64,000 nucleotides of DNA from Streptomyces sp. MUM 178J (GTDB lineage: Bacteria; Actinomycetota; Actinomycetes; Streptomycetales; Streptomycetaceae), in contig NZ_JADWYQ010000021.1 in assembly GCF_022414575.1 (NCBI RefSeq), positions 1 to 64,000 of the forward strand. The letters are read 5' to 3'. The translations under genes and the position numbers were made by a program. The notes below the pieces were generated by a model that was not told the DNA's origin, did no database searches, and saw only the letters and a list, made by a program, of their open reading frames with translations. Shown here in pieces: positions 45,565-56,077 of the stretch (position 1 is its first letter; the number at the start of each line of letters is the position of its first letter).

Positions 45565-46437
45565 GTGACGGACTCAATGGCCGACATTGCACGCGTCGGA
45601 GTGGTGGGCTGCGGCCAGATGGGCGCGGGCATCGCCGAGGTGTGCGCACGCAGCGGCCTGGAGGTGAAGGTCGCCGAGACCACGGGCGAGGCCCTGGAGA
45701 TCGGCCGCACCCGCCTGTACAACTCCCTGGCCAAGGCCGCGGAGCGCGGCAAGATCACCGAGGAGGAGCGCGACGCGACCCTGGAGCGGCTCACCTTCAC
45801 CACCGATCTCGGCGAGTTCGCGGACCGCGATCTCGTCATCGAGGCGGTCGTGGAGAACGAGCAGGTCAAGACCGAGATCTTCCAGGTCCTGGACCAGGTG
45901 GTGACCCGGCAGGATGCGATCCTCGCCTCCAACACCTCCTCCATCCCGCTGGTGAAGCTGGCGGTGGCGACCTCCCGGCCGGACCAGGTCGTCGGCATCC
46001 ACTTCTTCAACCCCGCGCCGGTGCAGCGGCTCGTCGAGCTCATCCCCGCGCTGACCACCTCCGAGGAGACGGTCAAGCGCTCGGAGGCCGTGGTCCAGCA
46101 GGTGCTGGGCAAGCACGCCATCCGTGCGCAGGACCGTTCGGGCTTTGTGGTGAACGCCCTGCTCATCCCGTATCTGCTCTCCGCGATCCGGATGTTCGAG
46201 TCCGGCATCGCCAGCCGTGAGGACATCGACAACGGCATGGAGCTGGGCTGCGCCCATCCGATGGGCCCGCTGAAGCTCTCCGACCTCATCGGCCTGGACA
46301 CGGTCGCGTCTGTGGCGGACTCGATGTACGCGGAGTTCAAGGAGCCGCTGTACGCCGCTCCCCCGCTGCTGCAGCGGATGGTCGACGCGGGGCGGCTGGG
46401 GCGGAAGTCGGGGGCCGGCTTCTACTCGTACTCCTGA
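45565..46437 (+). CDS. 3-hydroxybutyryl-CoA dehydrogenase
   Basis: The 290-aa protein starts at GTG 45565 with AAAGG upstream. NAD-binding VGVVGCGQMGAGIAEVCARS opens it. ASNTSSIPLVKLA and IHFFNPAPVQRLVELIPAL carry the catalytic Ser/His environment, and the C-terminal domain has GFVVNALLIPYLLSAIRMFESG. It oxidises (S)-3-hydroxyacyl-CoA in fatty acid or butyrate metabolism (Hbd/FadB2 type). No other beta-oxidation genes are nearby. Confidence 0.95.
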   Translation: MTDSMADIARVGVVGCGQMGAGIAEVCARSGLEVKVAETTGEALEIGRTRLYNSLAKAAERGKITEEERDATLERLTFTTDLGEFADRDLVIEAVVENEQVKTEIFQVLDQVVTRQDAILASNTSSIPLVKLAVATSRPDQVVGIHFFNPAPVQRLVELIPALTTSEETVKRSEAVVQQVLGKHAIRAQDRSGFVVNALLIPYLLSAIRMFESGIASREDIDNGMELGCAHPMGPLKLSDLIGLDTVASVADSMYAEFKEPLYAAPPLLQRMVDAGRLGRKSGAGFYSYS

Positions 46438-46441
46438 CGGA

Positions 46442-46497
46442 CCGGCTCAACGGGCCCGGTTCACCCCGACCGGCTCACCGGACCCGGTTCACACGGA
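46442..46497. repeat. Four 14-bp iterons CCGG(C/T)TCA
   Basis: CCGGCTCAACGGGC, CCGGTTCACCCCGA, CCGGCTCACCGGAC and CCGGTTCACACGGA follow each other with exact 14-bp period from 46442. They start 5 bp after the dehydrogenase stop and lie about 120-180 bp before the next gene, so they may be a terminator-free regulatory array. Confidence 0.85.
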
Positions 46498-46619
46498 GTG
46501 TGCGGGGTGCGCTCGCATATGCCGTGCGCACACACTCCCGCCCTCCCACCAGGGGGAGTTGACTCGGATCGCTCAGCCAAGGGTCCGCGCACGACTTTTC
46601 CCTGCTAAGGAGTCCATCC

Positions 46620-46877
46620 GTGACCACCGGCCCTGATCACTTAGTGGTCGTCGAGGAGTTCGCAGAGCTGCGCCGCAGCATCGACGTCGGCCTGGCCCGC
46701 ATCGACGGCCAACTGGCCCTGCTCGCACAGCGCAACGAACAGATCGACCGGGACCTGTCCGATCTCGCCGCACGCGTCGGCTCACTGGAGCACGGAAGGT
46801 GGCCGCTGCCCGCGGTGGCCGCGCTCACCGCGCTGGGCGCGCTGGCGGTCGCGCTCTGGGAGGCGGTGGGAGGTTGA
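46620..46877 (+). CDS. Small coiled-coil protein with C-terminal membrane anchor
   Basis: The 85-aa protein starts at GTG 46620; TAAGGAG ends 8 nt upstream. Residues 10-58 are a heptad-like helical stretch (EEFAELRRSIDVGLARIDGQ, then QIDRDLSDLAARVGSLEH). Residues 61-82 form one membrane helix (PLPAVAALTALGALAVALWE). It resembles haemolysin-XhlA-like or phage-accessory small membrane proteins only in layout. Function unknown. Confidence 0.75.
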   Translation: MTTGPDHLVVVEEFAELRRSIDVGLARIDGQLALLAQRNEQIDRDLSDLAARVGSLEHGRWPLPAVAALTALGALAVALWEAVGG

Positions 46878-47479
46878 CACCGGGGCTGCCGCCCCGTGCC
46901 GCCGCGGTGCGGCAGCCCCGCACCGCGGAAGCCGGCGCGTCAGCCGCGCCGGACGGGCTCACGGCCCCGTCGGCTGCCCGCAGCCGCGGAACGGCCGGAG
47001 GCCGAACACGACCACGTCGGCGTAACGGGCGGGGCGCTCCCGTACCCCGCCGGTCGGCGCGCCCGGCAGCGGCCGTCTGCCACCGCGTCTGCCACTGCGG
47101 GCGAGTAGAGCGCCGTTCGCGGGCAGGAGATGCTGCAGCGCGTTTCCCATCAGCGGGCCCAGCCGCGCCTGCGACCCGGCGCTCGGATCGCAGGCGTGAA
47201 GGCCCAGCCATCGCGAGGACGCGTCTCGGGGGCGGATGCCCATGGCTCGCACGCGGCGGAGCCGGCGTGGTCCAGGGGACGCGGGGCGGTGGCCCCGCCC
47301 CCCTGCACCCGCGGAGGTCCGGGGCGCCGCCCCGCCCTCCCCTCAGGGCCCGGGGACCCTCGGGCCTCCGGGCTGCCAGGCCACCGGGCTGCCAGGCTGC
47401 CAGGCCGCCGGGCCACCGGACCCTCGGGCCACCAGGCCGCCGGGCCACCGGACCCTCGGGCCACCAGGCCACCAGGCGG
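46878..47479. other. 602-bp region without a supported gene, right half low complexity
   Basis: Open frames cross this stretch on both strands but have no recognisable domains and use codons unlike the neighbours. The right half (47340-47478) is built from GGCCACC/CCGG/CCAGGC words and includes a 32-bp tandem duplication. It lies between a plus-strand gene and the end of a minus-strand gene. Confidence 0.55.
47400..47463. repeat. 32-bp tandem duplication
   Basis: The unit starting CCAGGCCGCCGGGCCACCGG occurs at 47400-47431 and again at 47432-47463, followed by a decayed third start (CCAGGCCACCAGG). It lies just past the NUDIX gene stop at 47480. Confidence 0.85.
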
Positions 47480-48010
47480 CTAGCCGAGGCGCAGGTGGTG
47501 CAGCATCAGCAGGCCCGCCGCCATGTTCGCCGCGGGGATCTCACCGCGGGCGATCATGTCGGGGATCAGCTTCAGCGGGATCCACTCGCGGCGCGAGGAC
47601 TCGAAGTCGTCCTCCGGGGGGCCGATGTACGTGGCCTCCTCGGACCAGTAGAGATGGTGCTGGGCGTCGGTCAGGCCGTTGGACGGCTCGACGGTCAGCA
47701 GATGCCGGAGCGGGCCGGGCCGCCAGCCGGTCTCCTCCTCCATCTCCCGCGCGGCCGCGGTCGGCACGTCCTCCCCGTCCTCCACGACCCCCGCGGCCAG
47801 CTCCCAGCCCCAGCTGTCGGTGATGAACCGGTGCCGCCAGAGCATCAGCACCTCGTTGGCCGCGTTGACCGCCGTGGCGACGGCGACCGGACGGAGCCGG
47901 ATCAGGAAGTGGTCCAGCCGCCGCCCGTCGGGCAGCGCCACATCCGCCAGGTTCACGCGGAACCAGCGGTTTTCATACACAGTCTGTTCGCTTAATTTCG
48001 TCCACTGCAC
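47480..48010 (-). CDS. NUDIX hydrolase (ADP-ribose pyrophosphatase-like)
   Basis: The 176-aa protein starts at GTG 48010 (MQWTKLSEQTVYENRWFRVN). The NUDIX box is complete: G-x5-E-x7-REMEEETGW starting at GVVEDGEDV. The N-terminal strands and the ELAAG lead-in resemble ADP-ribose or nucleotide-sugar pyrophosphatases. It is 51 bp downstream of the large TPR regulator gene on the same strand and may be cotranscribed with it. Confidence 0.92.
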   Translation of the reverse strand: MQWTKLSEQTVYENRWFRVNLADVALPDGRRLDHFLIRLRPVAVATAVNAANEVLMLWRHRFITDSWGWELAAGVVEDGEDVPTAAAREMEEETGWRPGPLRHLLTVEPSNGLTDAQHHLYWSEEATYIGPPEDDFESSRREWIPLKLIPDMIARGEIPAANMAAGLLMLHHLRLG

Positions 48011-48061
48011 GCTTCTGCCACCTTTCGACGAGTCGGTGGCAATATCGCAGCAGCGGCACGA

Positions 48062-49402
48062 TCAGAGGGGAACGCGCAGCGCCCCGTCGATCAGTTCGGC
48101 CGCCTCCTCGGCGTCGGTGCAGCCGCTGGCCGCCAGATGGCGGCGCACAGCCCGCAGCCGGTCCCGCAGCCGCTGCGACTCCATCCCCCTCGCCCGCTCT
48201 GCCATCTCCGCGGCGGTGGACGCAGCCCGCTCCGCCTCGCCCTGCCGCAGCTCGATCTGGCTGAGCATGGCGAGCCGGTGCACCCGTCCGCGGTCATGGG
48301 CGGGCGCGTCCACGGCGACGGCAGCGTGCTCCCGCGCGGCCGGCAGATCGCCGAGGCTCAGCAGCGCCTCCGCCACCTGGACGTTCACCAGGCCGGGCTG
48401 GACATAGCCGGTCTCGTCGGGCTCCGTGCCCGGGCTGATCCGCTCCGCCTCCCGCTCGGCCCGCCGGATGCACCGCAGCGCACTGCTCCCGTCGCCCAGA
48501 TGTGCGTACGCCTTCGCCTGCATCGCATGCAGATCGGCGGCGAGGGCCGGGGTGATCTCCCGCCCGGCGCCGCGCAGCGCAGCCTCGGCGAAGGCCACGG
48601 CCTGCCGGTACTCCGCCATGAACAGAGCCTGATTGACCAGCAGCGCGATGACGTAAGCGCCGAGGCCGCGGTCCCCGCTGGCCTTCGCCAGCCGCAGGGC
48701 CTGGTGGAAGTAGCGCTGCGCCAGGCCATGGGCGTCGGAGTCGTAGGCGCAGATCCCGGCGACCGCCACCAGTCCGCCGGCAGCGCGGTGGAGCTGCCGG
48801 CCCAGGGCGTCGCTGTAGCCGCCGCGCAGCAGCGGCGCGGTCTCGGCGTTGAGGAAGCCGACGACCCGCGAGCGGGTGGCGACGCCGCCCGCCCTGCGGT
48901 ACATCAGCTCGTAGTGGGCCCGGGCGGCGCGCAGCATCTTGATGTCGGACATGGACACCCGGGTGCGCCCGGCACGCGACACATCGGCGTCCTCGGGCGG
49001 GTTCTCCCACTCCCATACGGGCATCACGGCGGGCGTGCCGGTGACGGCGGGGGCCTGGAGGAGGTGGCGGCGCTGCTGTTCGTCGGAGCGCCACAGCGCG
49101 GTGGCGCGCTCCACGAAGCCGGAGAGCGGGGTGCCGGGGGCCGTCGGGGCCTCTCCGGGGACCCCGAGGCCGATGTCCCCGAGCGTGACGGGCCGCTTCA
49201 AACGATCCGCGAGCACTTCGCAGATGAGGTCCGGAACCCGTCCACGGGGGCGCTGCCCCTTCAGCCAGCGCGCCACCGCCGTGTGCTCGTAGCGCAGCGC
49301 CAGTCCTCTGGCCTTTCCCGCGTGGTTGACCCGGGCGGCGAGCCCGGCGTTGGAGATGCCCGCCTCGTCGAGCAGGGCGTCGAGCAGGGTGTTGGGCTGC
49401 AT
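48062..49402 (-). CDS. NsdA-like TPR regulator
   Basis: The 446-aa protein starts at ATG 49402. Residues 1-75 form an atypical HTH-like region (LLDALLDEAGISNAGLAARVNHAG, then YEHTAVARWLKGQRPRGRVPDLI). Residues 150-430 are helical repeats of TPR type (RYFHQALRLAKASGD, AYAHLGDGSSALRCIRRAER, ALLSLGDLPAAREHAAVAVD). The layout matches the Streptomyces family of NsdA, a negative regulator of sporulation and antibiotic production in S. coelicolor. Being a paralogue, its exact role cannot be assumed. Confidence 0.85.
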   Translation of the reverse strand: MQPNTLLDALLDEAGISNAGLAARVNHAGKARGLALRYEHTAVARWLKGQRPRGRVPDLICEVLADRLKRPVTLGDIGLGVPGEAPTAPGTPLSGFVERATALWRSDEQQRRHLLQAPAVTGTPAVMPVWEWENPPEDADVSRAGRTRVSMSDIKMLRAARAHYELMYRRAGGVATRSRVVGFLNAETAPLLRGGYSDALGRQLHRAAGGLVAVAGICAYDSDAHGLAQRYFHQALRLAKASGDRGLGAYVIALLVNQALFMAEYRQAVAFAEAALRGAGREITPALAADLHAMQAKAYAHLGDGSSALRCIRRAEREAERISPGTEPDETGYVQPGLVNVQVAEALLSLGDLPAAREHAAVAVDAPAHDRGRVHRLAMLSQIELRQGEAERAASTAAEMAERARGMESQRLRDRLRAVRRHLAASGCTDAEEAAELIDGALRVPL

Positions 49403-49673
49403 GGTGCCCCTCCGTCAACTCGGTTCGCCCAGCCTAGTGGAGGCCGGTTCGCACGGGGTGTGAAACGAGTGCCCACATCTGTGCCCCGTGCGCTCTGCCG
49501 CCGTGCCGGGTGCGCCGGTTGACTTGTCCTCCTCTCACAGAGGCGGCCGGGGCCGTCGGCTCCCCCTCGAAACATGCGGCGGCCCGTGCTCGCGTCGTCT
49601 GCTCTGCTGATCTGCCCGACACTCCGCGGCAGGGCAGACGACGCCGGCCGCGCAGAGTCCCGGAAGCGTGACC

Positions 49674-50810
49674 TCAGCGATTGGAGGGTTCCGGCCGGGT
49701 GCGGCGCAGCGTGGTCTCCGCGGTCTCTCCGGGCTGCGCCGGCACTCGGGCACGGTCGTCGCGCAGCACCAGGAGTGCCACATCGTCGGTGAGCTTGCCG
49801 CCGGTGTGCCGCAGCAACGCCCTGTGCACGCTGTGGATCACCGCGGCGGGTGGGACCGGTGTGCCGTCGCAGGCGAGCGCGGCGTCGGTCAGCGCGGCGT
49901 CCAGGCCGAAGAAGCGGCCCGATGCGTCACGGGCGTCCTCCGCCCCGTCCGTGTGCAGGACGAGTGTGTCGCCGGGCAGCAGACGTCCGCACTCCTCCTC
50001 CGGAAGCTCCGCCGGCAGCGGGAACATGCCGAGCGGCGGGAGCGGGTCCGCGTCCGCGAGCGGCAGTGCGGCGGGCGGCTGCGGTCCGCAGCGCAGGCGA
50101 TAGGGCCAGGGATGGCCGCAGTTGAGCGCCGTGAGCGTGCCGTCCGGTCCGATCTGGAGCAGCAGTACGGTGACGAACTCCTCGGATGCCGGGTGTGCGG
50201 TCGGCGGCTGGGCCGGATCGCCGTCGCCCGCACGCTCCCCCAGATGACGCTGCACGGCGCGGTCCAGCCGCCGCAGTACATCGCAGAGTTCCGGTTCGTC
50301 GTACGCCGCTTCGCGGAAGCTGCCGAGAACGACGGCGACGGCCCCAATGGCGCCGATGCCATGGCCCCGGACGTCCCCGATCACGAGACGGACACCGTGG
50401 GCGGTGGCGACCGCCTCGTACAGATCGCCGCCGACGGCCGCCCCGCGGCTGGCGGAGAGCTGTCCTGCGGCCAGTGCGAGCCCGTCCAGCCGGGGCGGCA
50501 GGGGCCGCAGCAGGACCCGCTGGGCGGCGTCGGCCACTTCGCGGACGCGGCGCAGCTCGCGGTAGAGCCCGCACCGGACGCCGAGGACGAGGGCCGCGCC
50601 GGTGGCGAAGAAGACCGCGGAGGTGACGATCCGCTCGCCGAGCCCGGCCGGTTCTTCGGGGGCGCAGACCAGCCGCCAGACGACGGCGGCCGCGCCCCAG
50701 CCCACGGGCAGGGCGATAGGCAGCATTCGGCGCAGTCGCGCCTGGCGCTCCCCTGCGGATCTCACCCACAGAGGGAGCGGAAAGGGCCTCCGAGATCTGA
50801 TACGGATCAT
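49674..50810 (-). CDS. SpoIIE-type PP2C phosphatase with N-terminal membrane helices
   Basis: The 378-aa protein starts at ATG 50810 with GAGGGGACC upstream. Residues 30-90 contain two membrane helices. The PPM domain follows: AAVGGDLYEAVATAHGVRLVIGDVRGHG, VLHTDGAEDARDASG and KLTDDVALLVLRDDRA. It is a clear paralogue of the phosphatase at 39.3 kb. No partner kinase or anti-anti-sigma factor lies beside it. The tail after residue 355 is Arg/Thr-rich. Confidence 0.93.
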   Translation of the reverse strand: MIRIRSRRPFPLPLWVRSAGERQARLRRMLPIALPVGWGAAAVVWRLVCAPEEPAGLGERIVTSAVFFATGAALVLGVRCGLYRELRRVREVADAAQRVLLRPLPPRLDGLALAAGQLSASRGAAVGGDLYEAVATAHGVRLVIGDVRGHGIGAIGAVAVVLGSFREAAYDEPELCDVLRRLDRAVQRHLGERAGDGDPAQPPTAHPASEEFVTVLLLQIGPDGTLTALNCGHPWPYRLRCGPQPPAALPLADADPLPPLGMFPLPAELPEEECGRLLPGDTLVLHTDGAEDARDASGRFFGLDAALTDAALACDGTPVPPAAVIHSVHRALLRHTGGKLTDDVALLVLRDDRARVPAQPGETAETTLRRTRPEPSNR

Positions 50811-50988
50811 GCGGATGGTCCCCTCATAGACCCCTGTCCGGCGCACCCGGCCCGCACCTTCGACCGGCTCGATTCTGTCGAGCACGAAGGGCTGAAAGGA
50901 ACATCGTCCGACGAACTCACCCAAATGAGTGAGCACCGTTCCGAGCTGTCCCGGGGCTCACGACAAGTAGGGCGGACGGGCATGACAA

Positions 50989-51021
50989 GGGGGCGCACAC
51001 GGGCCGACCGTGCGCGCCCCC
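50989..51021 (-). terminator. pheT terminator
   Basis: GGGGGCGCAC (50989-50998) pairs with GTGCGCGCCCCC (51010-51021), with a 2-nt bulge and an 11-nt loop, 22 bp past the pheT stop. Confidence 0.8.
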
Positions 51022-51042
51022 TCAGCCGGGCCTTCCTGCGGC

Positions 51043-53573
51043 TCAGGCCCCGCGCAGCACCGCCCCGGTGCGCTCGCCGGCCAGGGCGATCGCCGCGTCA
51101 CGGGCGGCCGAGGCCTCCTCGACGGTCAGGGTGCGGTCGACGGCGCGGAAGCGCAGCGCGTACGCCAGCGACTTCCTTCCCTCGCCGATCTGCTCACCGC
51201 TGAACACATCGAAGAGCCGGATGGACTCGAGCAGTTCGCCCGCGCCGTCTCGCAGCGCCTGCTCCACCTCTGCGGCCGGGACGTCCGCGGCGACGACCAG
51301 CGCCACATCCTGGGTGGCGACCGGGAAGGCGGAGATGCCCGGGGCGCGCACGGCGCCGCGGCCGGCCCGCTCCAGCAGGTCCAGTTCGAGCTCCATCGCG
51401 CAGGTGCGCTCCGGCAGGCCGAGCGCCTTGATGGCGCGCGGGTGCAGCTCTCCCGCGTGGCCGACGAGGGTCTCCTCGCCGGCCACGGCGGCGTAGAGCG
51501 CGGCGCAGCGGCCGGGGTGCCACGGTGCGTGCTGGTCGGAACGGAGTACGAGGTCGACACCCGCCTCACGGGCGACCGTGCGGGCGGACTCGATCGCGTC
51601 GGCCCAGTCGGCCGGTCGGCCCTCGCCCCACCAGCCGGCCTGCTCGCGCGCCCCGGCCAGCACGGTCGCGACCCGGCGCGGCTGCCGTGGCAGGGCGCCG
51701 TTGAGCGCGGCGATCTCCTCGTCGGTGGGACGGCGGTCCACGGGCAGGGTGGCGGGCGGGACCGTTTCCTCACCGGTCGGCCGGAAGACCAGCCCGGTCT
51801 CGAAGAGCGCCAGGTCGGATGCGCCTCGGCCGTGGTTGCGGCGCAGCGTCGCGAGCAGTCCGGGCAGCAGCGTGGTGCGCAGCGCGGGCTCCTCGTCGGA
51901 GATGGGGTTGACCAGCGTCACGACGGTGCGGCGCGGGTCGTCCGCGTCCAGTCCGAGCTGGTCGAGCACGCTCTCGCCGATGAACGGGTAGTTCGGCGCC
52001 TCCACATAGCCGGCCCCGGCCAGGGCGCGCCCGACGCGGCGGTGCAGCCGCTGCCTCGGGGTCAGCCCGCGGCCGGCGGGCGGGGTGGGCAGCGTGGAGG
52101 GCAGGTTCTCATAGCCCTCCAGCCGGATGACCTCTTCGGCGAGGTCGTTCGGCTCGTGCAGGTCGGGACGCCACGACGGGACGGTGACGACCAGCTCGTC
52201 CTGGCCGTAGACGTCGCAGCCGACCTCCTGGAGGCGGCGTACGACGGCCTCACGGCCGTAGGCCATGCCGGCGACCCGGTCGGGGTGGTCGGCGGCCATG
52301 GTGATGGTGCGCGGCGCGGTGGGTGCGATGACCTCGGTGACGCCGCCCTCCGCGGTGCCGCCGGCGAGCAGTACCAGCAGGTCGACGGTGCGCTGGGCGG
52401 CGGCCGCCGCGGCCTGCGGGTCGACGCCGCGCTCGAAGCGCCGGGACGCCTCGGAGCCGAGCTTGTGGCGGCGCGCGGCGCGGGCGATGGAGACGGCGTC
52501 GAAGTGCGCGGCCTCGATGACGACCTCGGTGGTGCCCTTGACCTCACCGGTCTCGGCGTCGCGGACGGAGTCGGCGATCTCGGTGTCGGCGCCGCCCATG
52601 ACGCCCGCGAGGCCGATCGGCCCGCGGTTGTCGGTGATCACCAGGTCTTCGGGGTCCAGGGTGCGCCGGGCGCCGTCGAGGGTGGTGAGCTTCTCGCCGG
52701 GCTCGGCGCGGCGCACGCCGATGGGTCCGTCGATCAGGGAGCGGTCGTAGGCGTGCAGCGGCTGGCCGATTTCGAGCATCACATAGTTGGTGATGTCGAC
52801 GGCGAGGGAGATCGGGCGCATGCCGGCCTTCTGGAGGCGGCGCTGCAGCCAGATCGGGGAACGGGCCTCGGGGTCGAGTCCGACGACGGTGCGCGCGGTG
52901 AAGCGGTCGCAGCCCCTCGGGTCGGAGATCTTGACCGCGTGGCCGAAGGAGTTCGGGGCGGGCACGTCGAGCAGCGCCGGGTCGCGCAGCGGCAGGCCGT
53001 ACGCGGTGGCCACCTCGCGGGCGACTCCGCGCATGGAGAGGCAGTAGCCGCGGTCGGGGGTGACGGCGATGTCCAGGACCTCGTCGTGCAGCTGGAGCAG
53101 TTCGACCGCGTCGGCGCCGACCTCGAGCTCCGGCGGCAGCACGATGATGCCGTGCGAACCGTCGTCGCCCATGCCCAGCTCGTCACCGGAGCAGATCATG
53201 CCGCGGGACATCCGGCCGTATGTCTTGCGCTCGGCGATCTTGAAGTCGCCGGGCAGGACGGCGCCGGGCAGCGCGACGACGACCTTGTCGCCCTCGGCGA
53301 AGTTCCGGGCGCCGCAGATGATCTCCTGCGGCTCGCCGCTGTCGTTGGCGTCGCCGACGTCGACGGTGCAGTAGCGGATGGGCTTCTTGAACTCCGTCAG
53401 CTCCTCGACGGTGAGGACTCTGCCGACGACGAGCGGGCCCTTGAGCCCGGCGCCGAGCTGTTCGACGCTCTCGACCTCGAGCCCCGCGGAGATGAGCTTG
53501 GCCTGGACGTCACGGCCGGTCTGAGTCGCCGGCAGGTCGACGTACTCCCGCAGCCAGGAAAGCGGGACCCGCA

Positions 53574-53574
<1 letters not shown>
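51043..53574 (-). CDS. pheT: Phenylalanine-tRNA ligase beta subunit
   Basis: The 843-aa protein starts at ATG 53574, sharing one base with the pheS stop (TGATG). Domains in order are: N-terminal [15 protein letters not shown], tRNA-binding OB fold (about 40-155), B3/B4 editing region, B5, the catalytic-like core, and the C-terminal FDX-ACB anticodon-binding domain ([15 protein letters not shown] to the end). It forms the alpha2-beta2 enzyme with PheS. Confidence 0.98.
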
Positions 53575-54773
<1,199 letters not shown>

Positions 54774-54855
54774 CTAACGGGGTGGGGAGTCGCGAATGCG
54801 CCCGTGGGCGGCCCTGGTGCGTATCAGCTCCGGCCCCGGAGGGGTCCGGGAACCG

Positions 54856-55977
54856 TCAGCTGAGATACGCGGGGGCCCCGACGGGCAGGATAAATCGGAA
54901 CTGGGCGCCGCCGCCCGGCCCGCGGCCGACGGCGATCGTGCCTCCGTGCGCTTCGACGATGCCCTTGACGATATAGAGGCCCAGGCCGGTGCCGCCGCGC
55001 TTGCTTCCCCGCCAGAAGCGGGTGAAGACACGGCCCATCGACTCCTCGGGGATGCCGGGGCCTTCGTCGCTCACGGTGACAGCCGTCCCTTTCTGCTCGT
55101 CGTGCGCCGAGGCGGGCGCCACCTCAATGGTGACTGTTCCCTCACCGTGGCGCACCGCATTTTCCAACAGGTTTCCCAACACCTGATCGATCTTGTCCGG
55201 ATCGGCCCACAGGTCGGGAAGCGGCTGCTGGATGCGGACGAGGAACCGGTCGGGCGACTGGCCGCCCGCCATATGCGCCTGGATGTGCCGGCCGACGGCG
55301 GCCGCGATGTCGACGAGCTGTCGGCGCACCTCCAGCCGGCCCGAGTCGATGCGGGAGATGTCGAGCAGTTCGGCGATCAGACGGGTGACGCGGTGCGCGT
55401 CGGCGTCGACGGTCTCCAGCATCAGCCGCTTCTGGTCGTCGGTGAACCGCTCCCACTTGGCGAGCAGCGTCGCGGTGAACCCCTGGACGGAGGTGAGCGG
55501 GGAACGCAGCTCGTGCGCGACGGTGGCGATCAGCTCGGCGTGGCTGCGCTCGGTGCGGCGGCGGGCCTCTGTGCCGCGCAGCGAGACCACCAGCCGCCGT
55601 ATCGGCCCGGTCGGGCGCTCGCGCACATAGCGGGCGGAGACCAGTACCTCGCGGCCGCCGGGCAGCAGCAGATTGCGCTCGGGCTGGCCGACGCGGGTGG
55701 CTATGCCCCCGTACGGGTCGGTCAGCCTCCACCAGCGGCGGCCTTTGAGGTCCTCCAGCGGCAGGGCGCGCTCCAGGGGGGCGCCGAGCGCCTCCGCCTT
55801 GGAAACCGTCGTGATCTTCGCCGCGGCGGCGTTGAAGCAGATCACCCGGCCCGTCTCATCCGCGACGACCAGGCCGTCGGGCAGATCGTCGGGGTCGACC
55901 CCGAACAGTTCGGATCCGTCGCAGCGGCGCAGCACGGACTCATCCGTGTGTGCGGCTCCGCTCGTCCGGACAGCCAT
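54856..55977 (-). CDS. Orphan sensor histidine kinase with PAS domain
   Basis: The 373-aa protein starts at ATG 55977. A PAS-like domain (about 25-135, LVVADETGRVICFNAAAAKI) precedes HisKA with the phosphorylated histidine in LIATVAHELRSPLTSV and HATPase_c with NLLENAVRHG, DEGPGIPEE and GTGLGLYIVKGIVEAHGG. No membrane helix is visible, so it senses inside the cell. No response regulator gene is adjacent. It lies between the TrmH gene and pheS, all on the same strand. Confidence 0.93.
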   Translation of the reverse strand: MAVRTSGAAHTDESVLRRCDGSELFGVDPDDLPDGLVVADETGRVICFNAAAAKITTVSKAEALGAPLERALPLEDLKGRRWWRLTDPYGGIATRVGQPERNLLLPGGREVLVSARYVRERPTGPIRRLVVSLRGTEARRRTERSHAELIATVAHELRSPLTSVQGFTATLLAKWERFTDDQKRLMLETVDADAHRVTRLIAELLDISRIDSGRLEVRRQLVDIAAAVGRHIQAHMAGGQSPDRFLVRIQQPLPDLWADPDKIDQVLGNLLENAVRHGEGTVTIEVAPASAHDEQKGTAVTVSDEGPGIPEESMGRVFTRFWRGSKRGGTGLGLYIVKGIVEAHGGTIAVGRGPGGGAQFRFILPVGAPAYLS

Positions 55978-56077
55978 CCCCGTACCCCACCCTCTCCCCA
56001 GGCGTATGGCCCCCGAGCCCGCCACCCTACTAGCTGGATGTGACGGCGCGGACCCCCTCGGCGAGGAGACCGCCCAC

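Noticed and set aside
46799..47995. A 398-codon plus-strand frame over the low-complexity region and the NUDIX gene
   Set aside because: Composition is Arg/Gly/Pro nonsense and it lies antisense to the clear NUDIX gene.
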